A DNA stretch of 64,000 bases from Pseudomonas sp. W4I3 (GTDB lineage: Bacteria > Pseudomonadota > Gammaproteobacteria > Pseudomonadales > Pseudomonadaceae): the NCBI RefSeq assembly GCF_030816195.1, contig NZ_JAUSXS010000001.1:1139501-1203500 (forward strand). The letters are read 5' to 3'. Below, in pieces: positions 47,296 to 55,761 of this stretch; position 1 is the stretch's first letter, and every line of letters starts with the position of its first letter. The notes beneath the pieces are model-generated. The model was not told the origin of the DNA. It saw only the letters and a program-made list of their open reading frames with translations, and made no database searches. Made by a program: the position numbers and the translations under genes.

Positions 47296-47943
47296 TCAGA
47301 TCGGGCAGGTCACGCCAGTGCCGCCGATGCCGCAGTAACCCTGCGGGTTTTTTGCCAGGTATTGTTGGTGATACGCCTCGGCGAAGTACACCGTTGGCGC
47401 CTCTTCGATTTCGGTGGTGATCTCACCCAGGCCGGCCTTCGTCAGCTCTTGCTGATACGCCTGGGCACTGGTTTTGGCCGCCGCCAGTTGCTCCGGCGTA
47501 GTGGTGTAGATGACCGAGCGGTATTGGCTACCGATATCGTTACCCTGGCGCATACCCTGGGTCGGGTTGTGCAGTTCCCAGAACATTTTCAACAGGTCTT
47601 CGTATTTCACTTTGGCCTGGTCATACACCACCAGCACCACTTCGCTGTGGCCGGTCAGGCCTGAGCAGACTTCTTCGTAGGTCGGGTTCGGCGTGAAGCC
47701 GCCGGCGTAGCCCACCACGGTGCTGACCACCCCGTCGCGCTGCCAGAACTTGCGTTCCGCACCCCAGAAGCAGCCGAGACCGAAGATCGCGAAGCCGACG
47801 TCGTCGGTGAACGGGCCCAGCAGCGGGTTGCCGTTGACGAAGTGCGTTTCCGGCAGGGCCATTGGGGTTTCACGGCCAGGCAGAGCTTGTTCTTGAGTAG
47901 GCAGCACGTTTTTGTTCACCAGAATTTCCGAGCGCAAGACCAT
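47296..47943 (-). CDS. msrA: Peptide methionine (S)-sulfoxide reductase
   Basis: A 215-residue MsrA with the catalytic Cys in [20 protein letters not shown] (about residues 49-68), the substrate block [20 protein letters not shown], and C-terminal resolving cysteines in [14 protein letters not shown]. It repairs oxidised methionine. The ATG at 47943 has AGAGGA upstream; a longer frame overlaps dipA coding in the wrong frame. msrA next to dipA is the P. aeruginosa order (PA5018-PA5017). Confidence 0.96.
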   Translation of the reverse strand: MVLRSEILVNKNVLPTQEQALPGRETPMALPETHFVNGNPLLGPFTDDVGFAIFGLGCFWGAERKFWQRDGVVSTVVGYAGGFTPNPTYEEVCSGLTGHSEVVLVVYDQAKVKYEDLLKMFWELHNPTQGMRQGNDIGSQYRSVIYTTTPEQLAAAKTSAQAYQQELTKAGLGEITTEIEEAPTVYFAEAYHQQYLAKNPQGYCGIGGTGVTCPI

Positions 47944-48016
47944 GATCAGTCCTCTCGTCAGGTTTGAGTAGCAGTAAATTGTCAGACAGCCAGTGTGCCC
48001 GAGTGTTACAGCGCTG

Positions 48017-50710
48017 TCAGGCGATTGGCCCGCGTGGGTAGCGTTTAAGCTTCTCCAGCAGCTCTGCGCCAGGGATTGGCCGGTCGAACAGGTAGCCCTG
48101 GCCCACGTCGCAACGATGCCGGCGCAGGAACGCCAATTGCTCGGCGGTCTCGATGCCCTCGGCCACCACCTTGAGCTTGAGGTTGTGCGCCATGGCAATA
48201 ACCGCCGAGGTGATTTCCATGTCGTCCTGGTTGTCCGGGATTTCGTGGATAAAGCTGCGATCAATCTTAATGATGTCGATGGGGAATTTTTTCAAGTAGC
48301 TCAGCGACGAATAACCGGTGCCGAAGTCGTCCATGGCCAGGGTCAGGCCAAAACTTTTCAATTGGTCCAGCTGCAGGCGCGTGTCTTCGGTGGCCTCCAG
48401 CAGCAGGCCTTCGGTCAGCTCCAGCTCCAGCAGATTGGCCGGCAGTTGTTCTTCCTTGAGGATGGTGGCAATCGAGGCCACCAGGTCCGGGTCGGAAAAC
48501 TGCTTGGGCGAGAGGTTGATCGCCACCTGCAGATTGCCCAGGCCCGCCGCCGTCAACTGCCGGCTCATGCGGCAGGCCTGGCGTGCGATCCATTTGCCGA
48601 TGGGGATGATCAAGCCGGTTTCTTCGGCCACGCTGATGAACTGATCGGGGCGGATCATGCCCTTTTCCGGGTGGTTCCAGCGCAGCAGCGCTTCCATGCC
48701 CAGCAGACGGCCACTGCGCAGGCACAGCTTGGGCTGGTAGAACACGTCCAGCTCGTTCTGGGTGAGGGCGCGGCGCAGGTTGTTTTCCACAAACAGCTTA
48801 TAGCTCGCCTCGGCATTCAGGGCTTCGGTAAACACCTGCACCTGGTGTTTGCCGTTGGCCTTGGCCTTGTGCAAGGCCAGCCCGGCGTTGCGCATCAGGG
48901 TTTGCGGGTCGCGCCCGTGCAGCGGCGCGCAGGCCAGGCCCACGGAGCCGGTCACGCTGATCAATTGGTTGTCGACGAACATCGGCTTGTCGAGGGTGGC
49001 AAGCAACTGGCTGGCCACCTGCTGGCCGGTCTCCAGGTCGGTATCGTCCAGCAGCACCGCAAACTCGTTACTGGCAAAGCGCGCCAGGCTGCCGCCGCTG
49101 CTCAAACTGTTGCGCAGACGACGGGCCAGGCTGATCAGCAGCTTGTCACCGGTCTGGTGGCCGAGGCTGTCGTTGATCCGCTTGAAGTTGTCTATGTCCA
49201 CCAGCAGCAGGCTGATCGGGCTGTCGCTGTCGCGGGCAAAGCGCTCGTCGAGGTTGCGGATGAAGGCCGGACGGTTGCCCAGGTTGGTCAGGTTGTCGGT
49301 GTAGGCCAGGCGTTCGATGCGCTGTTGCGCCAGCTTGGTCTGGGTGATGTCTTCGTAAATGCCGATGTAGTGGGTCAACTCACGGTTGTCGCCATACACC
49401 TTGGAAATCGACAGCTGGCCCCAGTAGGGTTCCAGGTTTTTGCGCCGGCTTTTGAACTCACCTTGCCAGCTGTTGCTCTTGGCCAGGCTCGACGGCGCAT
49501 CGAACAGCAACTCGCTGAGGTTCTCCAGGGCCGGCAATTGCGCCAGGCGGTGGCCGTGCACCTCTTCGGCGCTGTATTGGGTAATCGCGGTAAAGCTGGG
49601 GTTGACGTACTCCACCACACCATCGCAATTGACCAGCAGAAAGGCGTTGGCGCTCTGTTCCACCGCACGCTGGAACAGGTGCAGGGCGCTGGTGGCGGTG
49701 CGTCGGTTGTGGTTGTTGATCACTTGGGCGAACTGGTCTGCCAGCTCGCCGGCAAAGGCGATTTCATCGGATTGCCAGGCACGCGCACTGCCGCTTTGTT
49801 CAAGGCACAGCACGCCGACGACCTGGCCATCCACCCGGATGCTCGCGTCGAGCATGGCGTGAACGTCCTTGGCGAGTAGGCTTTCGGCCATCTCCCGGGT
49901 GCGCGGGTCGCGCATGGCATTGGTGGCATCGATCGCGCGGCTGCTGTGCAAGGCCTCAAGGTAATCGGGGAAGCAACCGGCGTCGATCGCTTCAGGCAAA
50001 TGGTGCTGTTGGTCGGCGCGGTGATAGGCCGAAATCGGCACCAGGCGCTGACCTTCCAGGTTCCAGATACTGGCGCAGTCGATCTGATAGATATCGCAGG
50101 CGCTGCGGGTGATCAGTTCAGCGGCTTCCTGCAGTGAGTTGGGCGTGGTGTAGCGTTGACGGGCCAGCAGCAGAATCAGCTCCTGCTGGGCGCGTACCCG
50201 CTCCAGGTGCTGCAGCTGTTCCTGCTGTGCGCGCTGGTTGAGTTCCAGGGCGATTTGCAGGCGGCTGTTCTGGTTTTCCAGATCGGCGGTCGGCACCGTG
50301 GCGGGAATTTCGCTGAACAGGCCATCGACCGCCATCAGGTAGCCGCGCAGCAAATGACGGTTGTGTTGTTTGTAGGCCTCGCCCATTTCCAGGAGGCTCA
50401 GCGGGCCATCGTTGGTGTGCAGGGTGTAACGCACTAGATAGTGGGGGCTGTGGGCCAGTTGCTGCTGGATCGCGTCGTGCAGTTGATAGCGCGCCTGGGG
50501 CTCCATCAGGCTGGCGTATGGCGTGCCGATCAGGGCGCAGAGTTCGACCGCCGGCAGGCCGAATTGACGCTCGCAATTGGGGTCGAGGTAGAGCAGTGCC
50601 CAACTTGCCTCATTAAGCCGCTCGAAACGCAGCATACCGAGGCGCGAAGGCACCGGTAACTGCGTCACTACCTCGGTCGCCATTCGGGCAACATCGGGTT
50701 GGCTTTTCAT
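48017..50710 (-). CDS. dipA: c-di-GMP phosphodiesterase DipA (PAS-GAF-PAS-GGDEF-EAL)
   Basis: An 897-residue cytoplasmic protein with no membrane spans: an N-terminal PAS-like domain (about 20-130), a GAF domain (about 165-310), a second PAS (about 325-440), then GGDEF (about 450-610) and EAL (about 620-890). The GGDEF site is degenerate: [19 protein letters not shown] reads ASNEF. The EAL domain is complete ([65 protein letters not shown]). So it should break down c-di-GMP; DipA promotes biofilm dispersal in P. aeruginosa. Position beside msrA and aceF supports orthology. Confidence 0.92.
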   Translation of the reverse strand: MKSQPDVARMATEVVTQLPVPSRLGMLRFERLNEASWALLYLDPNCERQFGLPAVELCALIGTPYASLMEPQARYQLHDAIQQQLAHSPHYLVRYTLHTNDGPLSLLEMGEAYKQHNRHLLRGYLMAVDGLFSEIPATVPTADLENQNSRLQIALELNQRAQQEQLQHLERVRAQQELILLLARQRYTTPNSLQEAAELITRSACDIYQIDCASIWNLEGQRLVPISAYHRADQQHHLPEAIDAGCFPDYLEALHSSRAIDATNAMRDPRTREMAESLLAKDVHAMLDASIRVDGQVVGVLCLEQSGSARAWQSDEIAFAGELADQFAQVINNHNRRTATSALHLFQRAVEQSANAFLLVNCDGVVEYVNPSFTAITQYSAEEVHGHRLAQLPALENLSELLFDAPSSLAKSNSWQGEFKSRRKNLEPYWGQLSISKVYGDNRELTHYIGIYEDITQTKLAQQRIERLAYTDNLTNLGNRPAFIRNLDERFARDSDSPISLLLVDIDNFKRINDSLGHQTGDKLLISLARRLRNSLSSGGSLARFASNEFAVLLDDTDLETGQQVASQLLATLDKPMFVDNQLISVTGSVGLACAPLHGRDPQTLMRNAGLALHKAKANGKHQVQVFTEALNAEASYKLFVENNLRRALTQNELDVFYQPKLCLRSGRLLGMEALLRWNHPEKGMIRPDQFISVAEETGLIIPIGKWIARQACRMSRQLTAAGLGNLQVAINLSPKQFSDPDLVASIATILKEEQLPANLLELELTEGLLLEATEDTRLQLDQLKSFGLTLAMDDFGTGYSSLSYLKKFPIDIIKIDRSFIHEIPDNQDDMEITSAVIAMAHNLKLKVVAEGIETAEQLAFLRRHRCDVGQGYLFDRPIPGAELLEKLKRYPRGPIA

Positions 50711-50861
50711 GGGGGAGACTCGCTTGGGAAAATGCGCACGGCGCCGGGCTCACGCCCTCTTTACGGTTACCTGCGGCAAGGTTGCATCATGCGGCACGCA
50801 CTGACAAGAGAGGATGAAGGCTAAGTGCTATAACGTTGTTATCGGCCGCGCGGGGGATTTC

Positions 50862-50961
50862 TGTAGGAGCGAGCTTGCTCGCGAAGATCGTCAACGATAA
50901 CGCAGGTCTTCTGGATAAACGCAGTGCCCCGGAGTTTTTCGCGAGCAAGCTCGCTCCTACA
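50862..50961. repeat. REP pair (REPIN), GTAGGAGCGAGCTTGCTCGC type
   Basis: TGTAGGAGCGAGCTTGCTCG and its complement ending CTCGCTCCTACA, about 55 bp apart, 12 bp from the aceF terminator. Confidence 0.93.
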
Positions 50962-50972
50962 AAGGTCAGCGC

Positions 50973-51000
50973 AAAAAAAGCCCCGCCAAGTGGCGGGGTT
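50973..51000 (-). terminator. Rho-independent terminator of aceEF
   Basis: On the minus strand AACCCCGCCACTTGGCGGGG followed by CTTTTTTTGC: a 7-bp GC stem and a T-run, 68 bp after the aceF stop. Confidence 0.9.
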
Positions 51001-51038
51001 GAGGTACGAGCGTGGCACTCGGAAATCGATACGGCAAG

Positions 51039-51060
51039 GGCCTCCCGGTAAGGGGAGGCC
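51039..51060. terminator. GC hairpin just after aceF
   Basis: GGCCTCCC and GGGAGGCC pair perfectly around GGTAAG, with no T-run. It lies between the aceF stop and the main terminator and may guard the mRNA 3' end. Confidence 0.5.
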
Positions 51061-51068
51061 GCTGCGGC

Positions 51069-52721
51069 TTACAGCAGGATGGTGCGGATGTCGTTCAGCA
51101 GCTGGCTCAGGCGCTGGGTGAAGCGTGCCGCCGCGGCGCCGTTGATCACGCGGTGATCGTAGGACAGCGACAGTGGCAGCATCAGCTTCGGCTGGAACGC
51201 CTTACCGTCCCAGACCGGTTGGATAGTTGCCTTGGACACGCCCAGGATCGCCACTTCCGGCGCGTTGACGATTGGCGTGAAGCCAGTGCCGCCAATGTGC
51301 CCAAGGCTGGAGATGGTGAAGCACGCGCCCTGCATGTCGTCCGGGGTGAGCTTCTTGTCGCGGGCCTTGGCGGCCAGCGCAGCAGCCTCGGCGGCCAGTT
51401 GCAGCAGGCTCTTCTGGTCGACGTTCTTGATGACCGGTACCAGCAGGCCGTCAGGCGTGTCGACGGCAAAGCCGATGTTCACGTATTTCTTGCGAATGAT
51501 CGCTTTGCCGCTTGGCGCCAGCGAGCTGTTGAAGTCCGGCAGTTCCTTGAGCAGGTGCGCACAGGCCTTGAGCAGCAGGGGCAGCACGGTCAGTTTCACA
51601 CCGGCTTTCTCGGCCACGGCTTTCTGTGCAACGCGGAACGCTTCCAGGTCGGTGATATCGGCCTGGTCGAACTGAGTCACGTGCGGGATGTTCAGCCAGC
51701 TCGCGTGCAGACCTGCCGCGCCGATCTGCATCAGGCGGGTCATCGGCACTTCTTCGATTTCGCCGAAACGGCTGAAATCCACAGTGCGGATCGGCGGAAT
51801 GCCCGAGCCGCCGGTAGCGCCGCCAGCAGCTGGCGCTTCCTTGGCCTTCTGCATCATGGCTTTGACGTAAGCCTGCACGTCTTCTTTCAGCACGCGGCCG
51901 TGGGGACCACTGGCCGAGACGGCGCTCAGTTCGACGCCGAATTCACGGGCCAGCTGACGCACGGCAGGGCCGGCATGCACCTTGGCACCGCTTGGCGCAG
52001 GCGCGGCAGCGGCTGGAGCCGGTGCAGCCTCGGCTTTTGCAGCAGGAGCTGGTGCAGCAGCAGCGGCCGGTGCCGCTTCAGCCTTAGCCGCAGCCGGAGC
52101 GGCGGCAGGTGCTGGAGCAGCAGGCGCAGCGCCCTGTACTTTCAGCTTGAGAATGAAATCGCCAGTGCCGACTTCGTCTTCCAGCTTGACCGCAATGCTT
52201 TCCACCACGCCGGCAGCCGGCGATGGGATTTCCATGGAGGCCTTGTCGGACTCCAGTGTGATCAGCGACTGGTCGGCTTCGACGGTGTCGCCCACCTTGA
52301 CCAGCAACTCGATAATCTTGGCCTTGCCCGACGAGCCGATGTCCGGAACGTGGATGTCCTGGACGGTGGCGGCGGCAGGTGCGGCGGCCGGGGCTGGAGC
52401 AGCCTCGGCAGCAGCGGCAGGCTTTTCAGCAGCAGGCGCAGGCGCAGCGGCGGCCGGAGCGGCAGCCGCAGGGGCTGCATCGGCAGCACCTTCGATTTCC
52501 AGCTCCAGCAGTTCGTCGCCTTCTTTCAGGCGGTCGCCCAGCTTCACTTTCAGGCTTTTGACCACGCCGGCCTTGGGAGCAGGGATTTCCATGCTCGCCT
52601 TGTCCGACTCCAGGGTCAGGATGCTCTGGTCGGCTTCGACGGTGTCGCCGACCTTCACAAACAGCTCGATTACTTCACCTTCACCGCTGCCGATGTCAGG
52701 TACGCGAATGAGTTCGCTCAC
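51069..52721 (-). CDS. aceF: Pyruvate dehydrogenase E2, dihydrolipoamide acetyltransferase
   Basis: A 550-residue E2 subunit with two N-terminal lipoyl domains (lipoyl Lys in LESDKASMEIPAPKAG, about residue 42, and LESDKASMEIPSPAAG, about residue 160), each followed by a long Ala/Pro linker. A peripheral-subunit-binding domain (VRQLAREFGVELSAVSASGP) and the catalytic core follow, with the active-site His in LSYDHRVINGAAAARFTQ. It transfers acetyl groups from E1 to CoA. It starts 11 bp after aceE in one operon. Confidence 0.97.
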   Translation of the reverse strand: MSELIRVPDIGSGEGEVIELFVKVGDTVEADQSILTLESDKASMEIPAPKAGVVKSLKVKLGDRLKEGDELLELEIEGAADAAPAAAAPAAAAPAPAAEKPAAAAEAAPAPAAAPAAATVQDIHVPDIGSSGKAKIIELLVKVGDTVEADQSLITLESDKASMEIPSPAAGVVESIAVKLEDEVGTGDFILKLKVQGAAPAAPAPAAAPAAAKAEAAPAAAAAPAPAAKAEAAPAPAAAAPAPSGAKVHAGPAVRQLAREFGVELSAVSASGPHGRVLKEDVQAYVKAMMQKAKEAPAAGGATGGSGIPPIRTVDFSRFGEIEEVPMTRLMQIGAAGLHASWLNIPHVTQFDQADITDLEAFRVAQKAVAEKAGVKLTVLPLLLKACAHLLKELPDFNSSLAPSGKAIIRKKYVNIGFAVDTPDGLLVPVIKNVDQKSLLQLAAEAAALAAKARDKKLTPDDMQGACFTISSLGHIGGTGFTPIVNAPEVAILGVSKATIQPVWDGKAFQPKLMLPLSLSYDHRVINGAAAARFTQRLSQLLNDIRTILL

Positions 52722-52732
52722 AAAAAATCTCC

Positions 52733-55378
52733 TCAGCAGTCCAGTGGGTTGCGTTTTTCCGGGTTGATCCCGAACTTGACGATGGCGTCAGCCACCACCT
52801 TGGGTTCGATCTCACCACGGTCAGCCAAGGCTTCCAGGGCTGCCAACACCACGAAGTGACGGTCGACTTCGAAGAAGTGACGCAGCTTCTTGCGGCTGTC
52901 ACTGCGGCCGAAACCGTCGGTGCCCAGGACTTTGAATTCCTTGGACGGGACCCACTGGCGAATTTGTTCAGCAAACAGTTTCATGTAGTCGGTAGAGGCG
53001 ATGACTGGACCTTTACGGCCGGCCAGGCACTCTTCGACGTAGCTCTTGGCTGGCTTCTGGCCAGGGTGCAGACGGTTGCTGCGCTCCACGGCCAGGCCGT
53101 CGCGACGCAGTTCGTTGAAGCTGGTAACGCTCCACACGTCGGCGCCCACGTTGAATTCGTCACGCAGGATCTTCGCCGCTTCACGCACTTCGCGCAGGAT
53201 GGTGCCGGAGCCCATCAGTTGTACGTGGTGCGCTGCTTCCTTGGTGTCTTCTTCGAGCAGGTACATGCCCTTGATGATGCCTTCTTCCACGCCGGCCGGC
53301 ATGGCTGGCTGCTGGTAGGACTCGTTCATCACGGTGATGTAGTAGAAGACGTCCTGCTGCTCTTCGGTCATCTTCTTCATGCCGTCCTGGATGATCACCG
53401 CCAGCTCATAGCCGTAGGTTGGATCGAAGGTGCGGCAGTTAGGGATGGTGGCAGCCAGGATGTGGCTGTGACCGTCTTCGTGTTGCAGGCCTTCGCCGTT
53501 GAGCGTGGTACGGCCGGCGGTACCGCCGATCAGGAAACCACGGGTACGGCTGTCGCCTGCTGCCCAAGCCAGGTCGCCAATGCGTTGGAAGCCGAACATC
53601 GAGTAGAAGATGTAGAACGGCAGCATCGGCTGGTTGTGGCTGGAGTACGAAGTACCGGCAGCGATGAAGGAGCTCATGGCGCCCGCTTCGTTGATGCCTT
53701 CTTCGAGGATCTGGCCCTTCTTGTCTTCCTTGTAGAACATCACCTGGTCTTTATCGACTGGCTCGTAGAGCTGACCGACGGAGGAGTAGATGCCCAACTG
53801 ACGGAACATGCCTTCCATACCGAAGGTACGGGCTTCGTCCGGGATGATCGGGACGATGCGTGGGCCGATGTCCTTGTCCTTGACCAGCTGCGCGAGGATC
53901 CGCACGAAGGCCATGGTGGTGGAAATTTCACGGTCGCCCGAGCCGTCAAGGATAGCCTTGAGGGTGCTCAGGTCCGGCGTCGGGACGCTGAAGCTGTTGG
54001 CGCGGCGCTGGGGTACGAAACCGCCCAGTGCGGAACGGCGCTCGGCCAGGTAACGGGCTTCGGCGCTGTTTGGCTCCGGCTTGAAGAACGGCAGGTTTTC
54101 CAGCTCTTCGTCCTTGACCGGGATGTCGAAGCGGTCGCGGAACAACTTCAGGCTGTCGACATCGACTTTCTTGGTGTTGTGCGCGGTGTTCTTCGCTTCG
54201 CCGGCACCGGTGCCATAACCCTTGATGGTCTTGGCCAGGATGACGGTAGGCTGTTCCTTGTGGTTGACCGCTTCGTGGTACGCCGCGTAGACCTTGTACG
54301 GGTCGTGGCCGCCACGGTTGAGCTTCCAGATCTCGTCGTCGGACAGGTCGGCAACCATCGCCTTGAGTTCAGGCGTGTTGAAGAAATGTTCACGCACGAA
54401 CGCGCCGTCTTTGGCCTTGTAGTTCTGGTACTCGCCGTCGATGACTTCGTCCATGCGACGTTGCAGGATACCGTCGACGTCCTTGGCCAGCAGTGGGTCC
54501 CAGAAACGGCCCCAGATGACTTTGGTCACATTCCAGTGGGCACCGCGGAACACGCCTTCGAGTTCCTGGATGATCTTGCCGTTGCCGCGAACCGGGCCGT
54601 CGAGGCGCTGCAGGTTGCAGTTGATGACGAAGATCAGGTTGTCCAGCTTCTCGCGGCCGGCCAGGGAGATGGCGCCCAGGGATTCCGGCTCGTCGCACTC
54701 GCCGTCGCCCAGGAAACACCAGACTTTCTGCTTGCCTTCAGGGATGAAGCCACGGGCTTCCAGGTACTTCATGAAGCGTGCCTGGTAGATCGCCTGGATC
54801 GGGCCCAGACCCATGGAAACGGTCGGGAACTGCCAGAAGTCAGGCATCAGCCAAGGGTGCGGATAGGACGACAAGCCGCCACCGTCCACTTCCTGGCGGA
54901 AGTTGTTCATCTGGTCTTCGGTGATGCGACCTTCCATGAACGCGCGGGCGTAGACGCCTGGCGAGGTGTGACCCTGGAAGTAAATCAGGTCGCCGCCGTG
55001 TTCGTCGGTCGGGGCCTGGAAGAAGTAGTTGAAGCCGATGTCATACAGGGTTGCGCTGGAAGCGAAGCTGGAGATGTGACCGCCCAGGTCCGAATCTTTC
55101 AAGTTCGTGCGCATTACCATCGCCATGGCGTTCCAGCGTACCAGCGAGCGAATGCGGCGTTCCATGAACAGGTCGCCAGGCATGCGTGCTTCGTGGGTAA
55201 CGGGGATGGTGTTGCGGTATGGCGTGGTGATGGCGTAAGGCAACTGCGAGCCGCTGCGGGTCGCGAGTTCGCCCATACGGGTCATCAGGTAGTGAGCACG
55301 GTCTTCGCCTTCTTTGTCGAGAACCGATTCCAGGGCGTCCAGCCATTCCTGGGTTTCGACGGGATCGAGGTCTTGCAT
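52733..55378 (-). CDS. aceE: Pyruvate dehydrogenase E1 component
   Basis: An 881-residue homodimeric E1. Thiamine diphosphate binding is shown by FLGDGECDEPESLGAI followed by NLIFVINCNLQRLDGPVRGN. Other blocks are GHTSPGVYARAFMEGRITED and SFIAAGTSYSSHNQPMLPFY. It decarboxylates pyruvate and passes acetyl groups to AceF. I chose the ATG at 55378 (MQDLDPVETQEW) because GGAG lies upstream and the known Pseudomonas proteins start there; an ATG at 55453 would add 25 residues with a weak ribosome site. Confidence 0.95.
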   Translation of the reverse strand: MQDLDPVETQEWLDALESVLDKEGEDRAHYLMTRMGELATRSGSQLPYAITTPYRNTIPVTHEARMPGDLFMERRIRSLVRWNAMAMVMRTNLKDSDLGGHISSFASSATLYDIGFNYFFQAPTDEHGGDLIYFQGHTSPGVYARAFMEGRITEDQMNNFRQEVDGGGLSSYPHPWLMPDFWQFPTVSMGLGPIQAIYQARFMKYLEARGFIPEGKQKVWCFLGDGECDEPESLGAISLAGREKLDNLIFVINCNLQRLDGPVRGNGKIIQELEGVFRGAHWNVTKVIWGRFWDPLLAKDVDGILQRRMDEVIDGEYQNYKAKDGAFVREHFFNTPELKAMVADLSDDEIWKLNRGGHDPYKVYAAYHEAVNHKEQPTVILAKTIKGYGTGAGEAKNTAHNTKKVDVDSLKLFRDRFDIPVKDEELENLPFFKPEPNSAEARYLAERRSALGGFVPQRRANSFSVPTPDLSTLKAILDGSGDREISTTMAFVRILAQLVKDKDIGPRIVPIIPDEARTFGMEGMFRQLGIYSSVGQLYEPVDKDQVMFYKEDKKGQILEEGINEAGAMSSFIAAGTSYSSHNQPMLPFYIFYSMFGFQRIGDLAWAAGDSRTRGFLIGGTAGRTTLNGEGLQHEDGHSHILAATIPNCRTFDPTYGYELAVIIQDGMKKMTEEQQDVFYYITVMNESYQQPAMPAGVEEGIIKGMYLLEEDTKEAAHHVQLMGSGTILREVREAAKILRDEFNVGADVWSVTSFNELRRDGLAVERSNRLHPGQKPAKSYVEECLAGRKGPVIASTDYMKLFAEQIRQWVPSKEFKVLGTDGFGRSDSRKKLRHFFEVDRHFVVLAALEALADRGEIEPKVVADAIVKFGINPEKRNPLDC

Positions 55379-55466
55379 GGCTTGCTCCAGGGCGGAAAGG
55401 CTACCAGAATCGGTTGCCTGAAGTTTGCGACTGGCCTTGTGGGCAGACGACATAAATTCTTGGATG

Positions 55467-55484
55467 GCCGAAGGTTGCTTCGGC
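55467..55484. repeat. Hairpin in the aceE leader
   Basis: GCCGAAG-GTTG-CTTCGGC is a perfect 7-bp stem with four loop bases, between the proximal operator and the aceE start. It could affect leader stability. Confidence 0.5.
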
Positions 55485-55488
55485 GTCC

Positions 55489-55503
55489 TGTAGTTTTACT
55501 ACA
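55489..55503. promoter_or_regulatory. GntR/FadR-type operator, proximal to aceE
   Basis: TGTAGTTTTACTACA is a perfect 15-bp palindrome and fits the TnGTnnnACnA pattern of FadR-subfamily GntR regulators such as PdhR and LldR. Confidence 0.6.
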
Positions 55504-55540
55504 AATCGTCGGCCATTTCAGCCTTTCGAATGTATATACG

Positions 55541-55555
55541 AGTAGTAAAACTACA
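55541..55555. promoter_or_regulatory. GntR/FadR-type operator within the aceE promoter
   Basis: AGTAGTAAAACTACA matches the reverse complement of the 55489 palindrome at 14 of 15 bases, centred 52 bp away. On the minus strand it overlaps the gap between a weak -35 (TTGTGT) and a -10-like ATACAT or TATACA. Confidence 0.58.
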
Positions 55556-55761
55556 CAAGACTGAGCGTATGGCTCGGTCTGGCTGGTGAGCATAATCGTT
55601 ATTGTTGGTCTATTGCGAACAAGAAAAGGTGAAAGTTTGATGTTGCCTGCCAAGATTAATTTAATTTCAGCTATTTCTAACTTTTGTTCGACAGTCCTTC
55701 ATCGAGCATGGCTCCTGGGTTCACAACTACACGCCATTTACCCGCCGATAAAGGATAGACC

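Larger units (their letters stand above)
50711..51068. other. Intergenic region between aceF and dipA
   Basis: 358 bp without a gene. It holds the dipA upstream region (50711-50861), a REP pair, the aceF terminator and a GC hairpin listed separately. No promoter boxes for dipA are clear to me. Confidence 0.6.
55379..55761. other. Divergent intergenic region of aceEF and glnE
   Basis: 383 bp with no gene apart from the possible 25-codon extension of aceE. It carries the aceE leader hairpin and two operators listed here, and an AT-rich stretch (about 55640-55700, for example AAGATTAATTTAATTTCAGC) likely to serve the glnE promoter. Confidence 0.6.

Noticed and set aside
50836..51051. Small reading frame containing VGASLLAK and FFASKLAPT
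   Set aside because: It is the translation of a REP pair with no coupled gene; unlike the LolA-like case, no signal peptide or downstream domain follows.
51980..52480. Repetitive sequence resembling tandem repeats or a CRISPR-like array
   Set aside because: It is the Ala/Pro linker coding sequence of aceF with GCx/CCx codon repetition; no constant repeat-spacer unit.
55379..55453. Longer aceE start adding 25 residues
   Set aside because: Weak ribosome site and not the remembered start of Pseudomonas AceE; kept only as an alternative.
52856..55564. Open frame of 902 codons antisense to aceE
   Set aside because: aceE is unambiguous. The antisense frame even runs through the aceE promoter operators.
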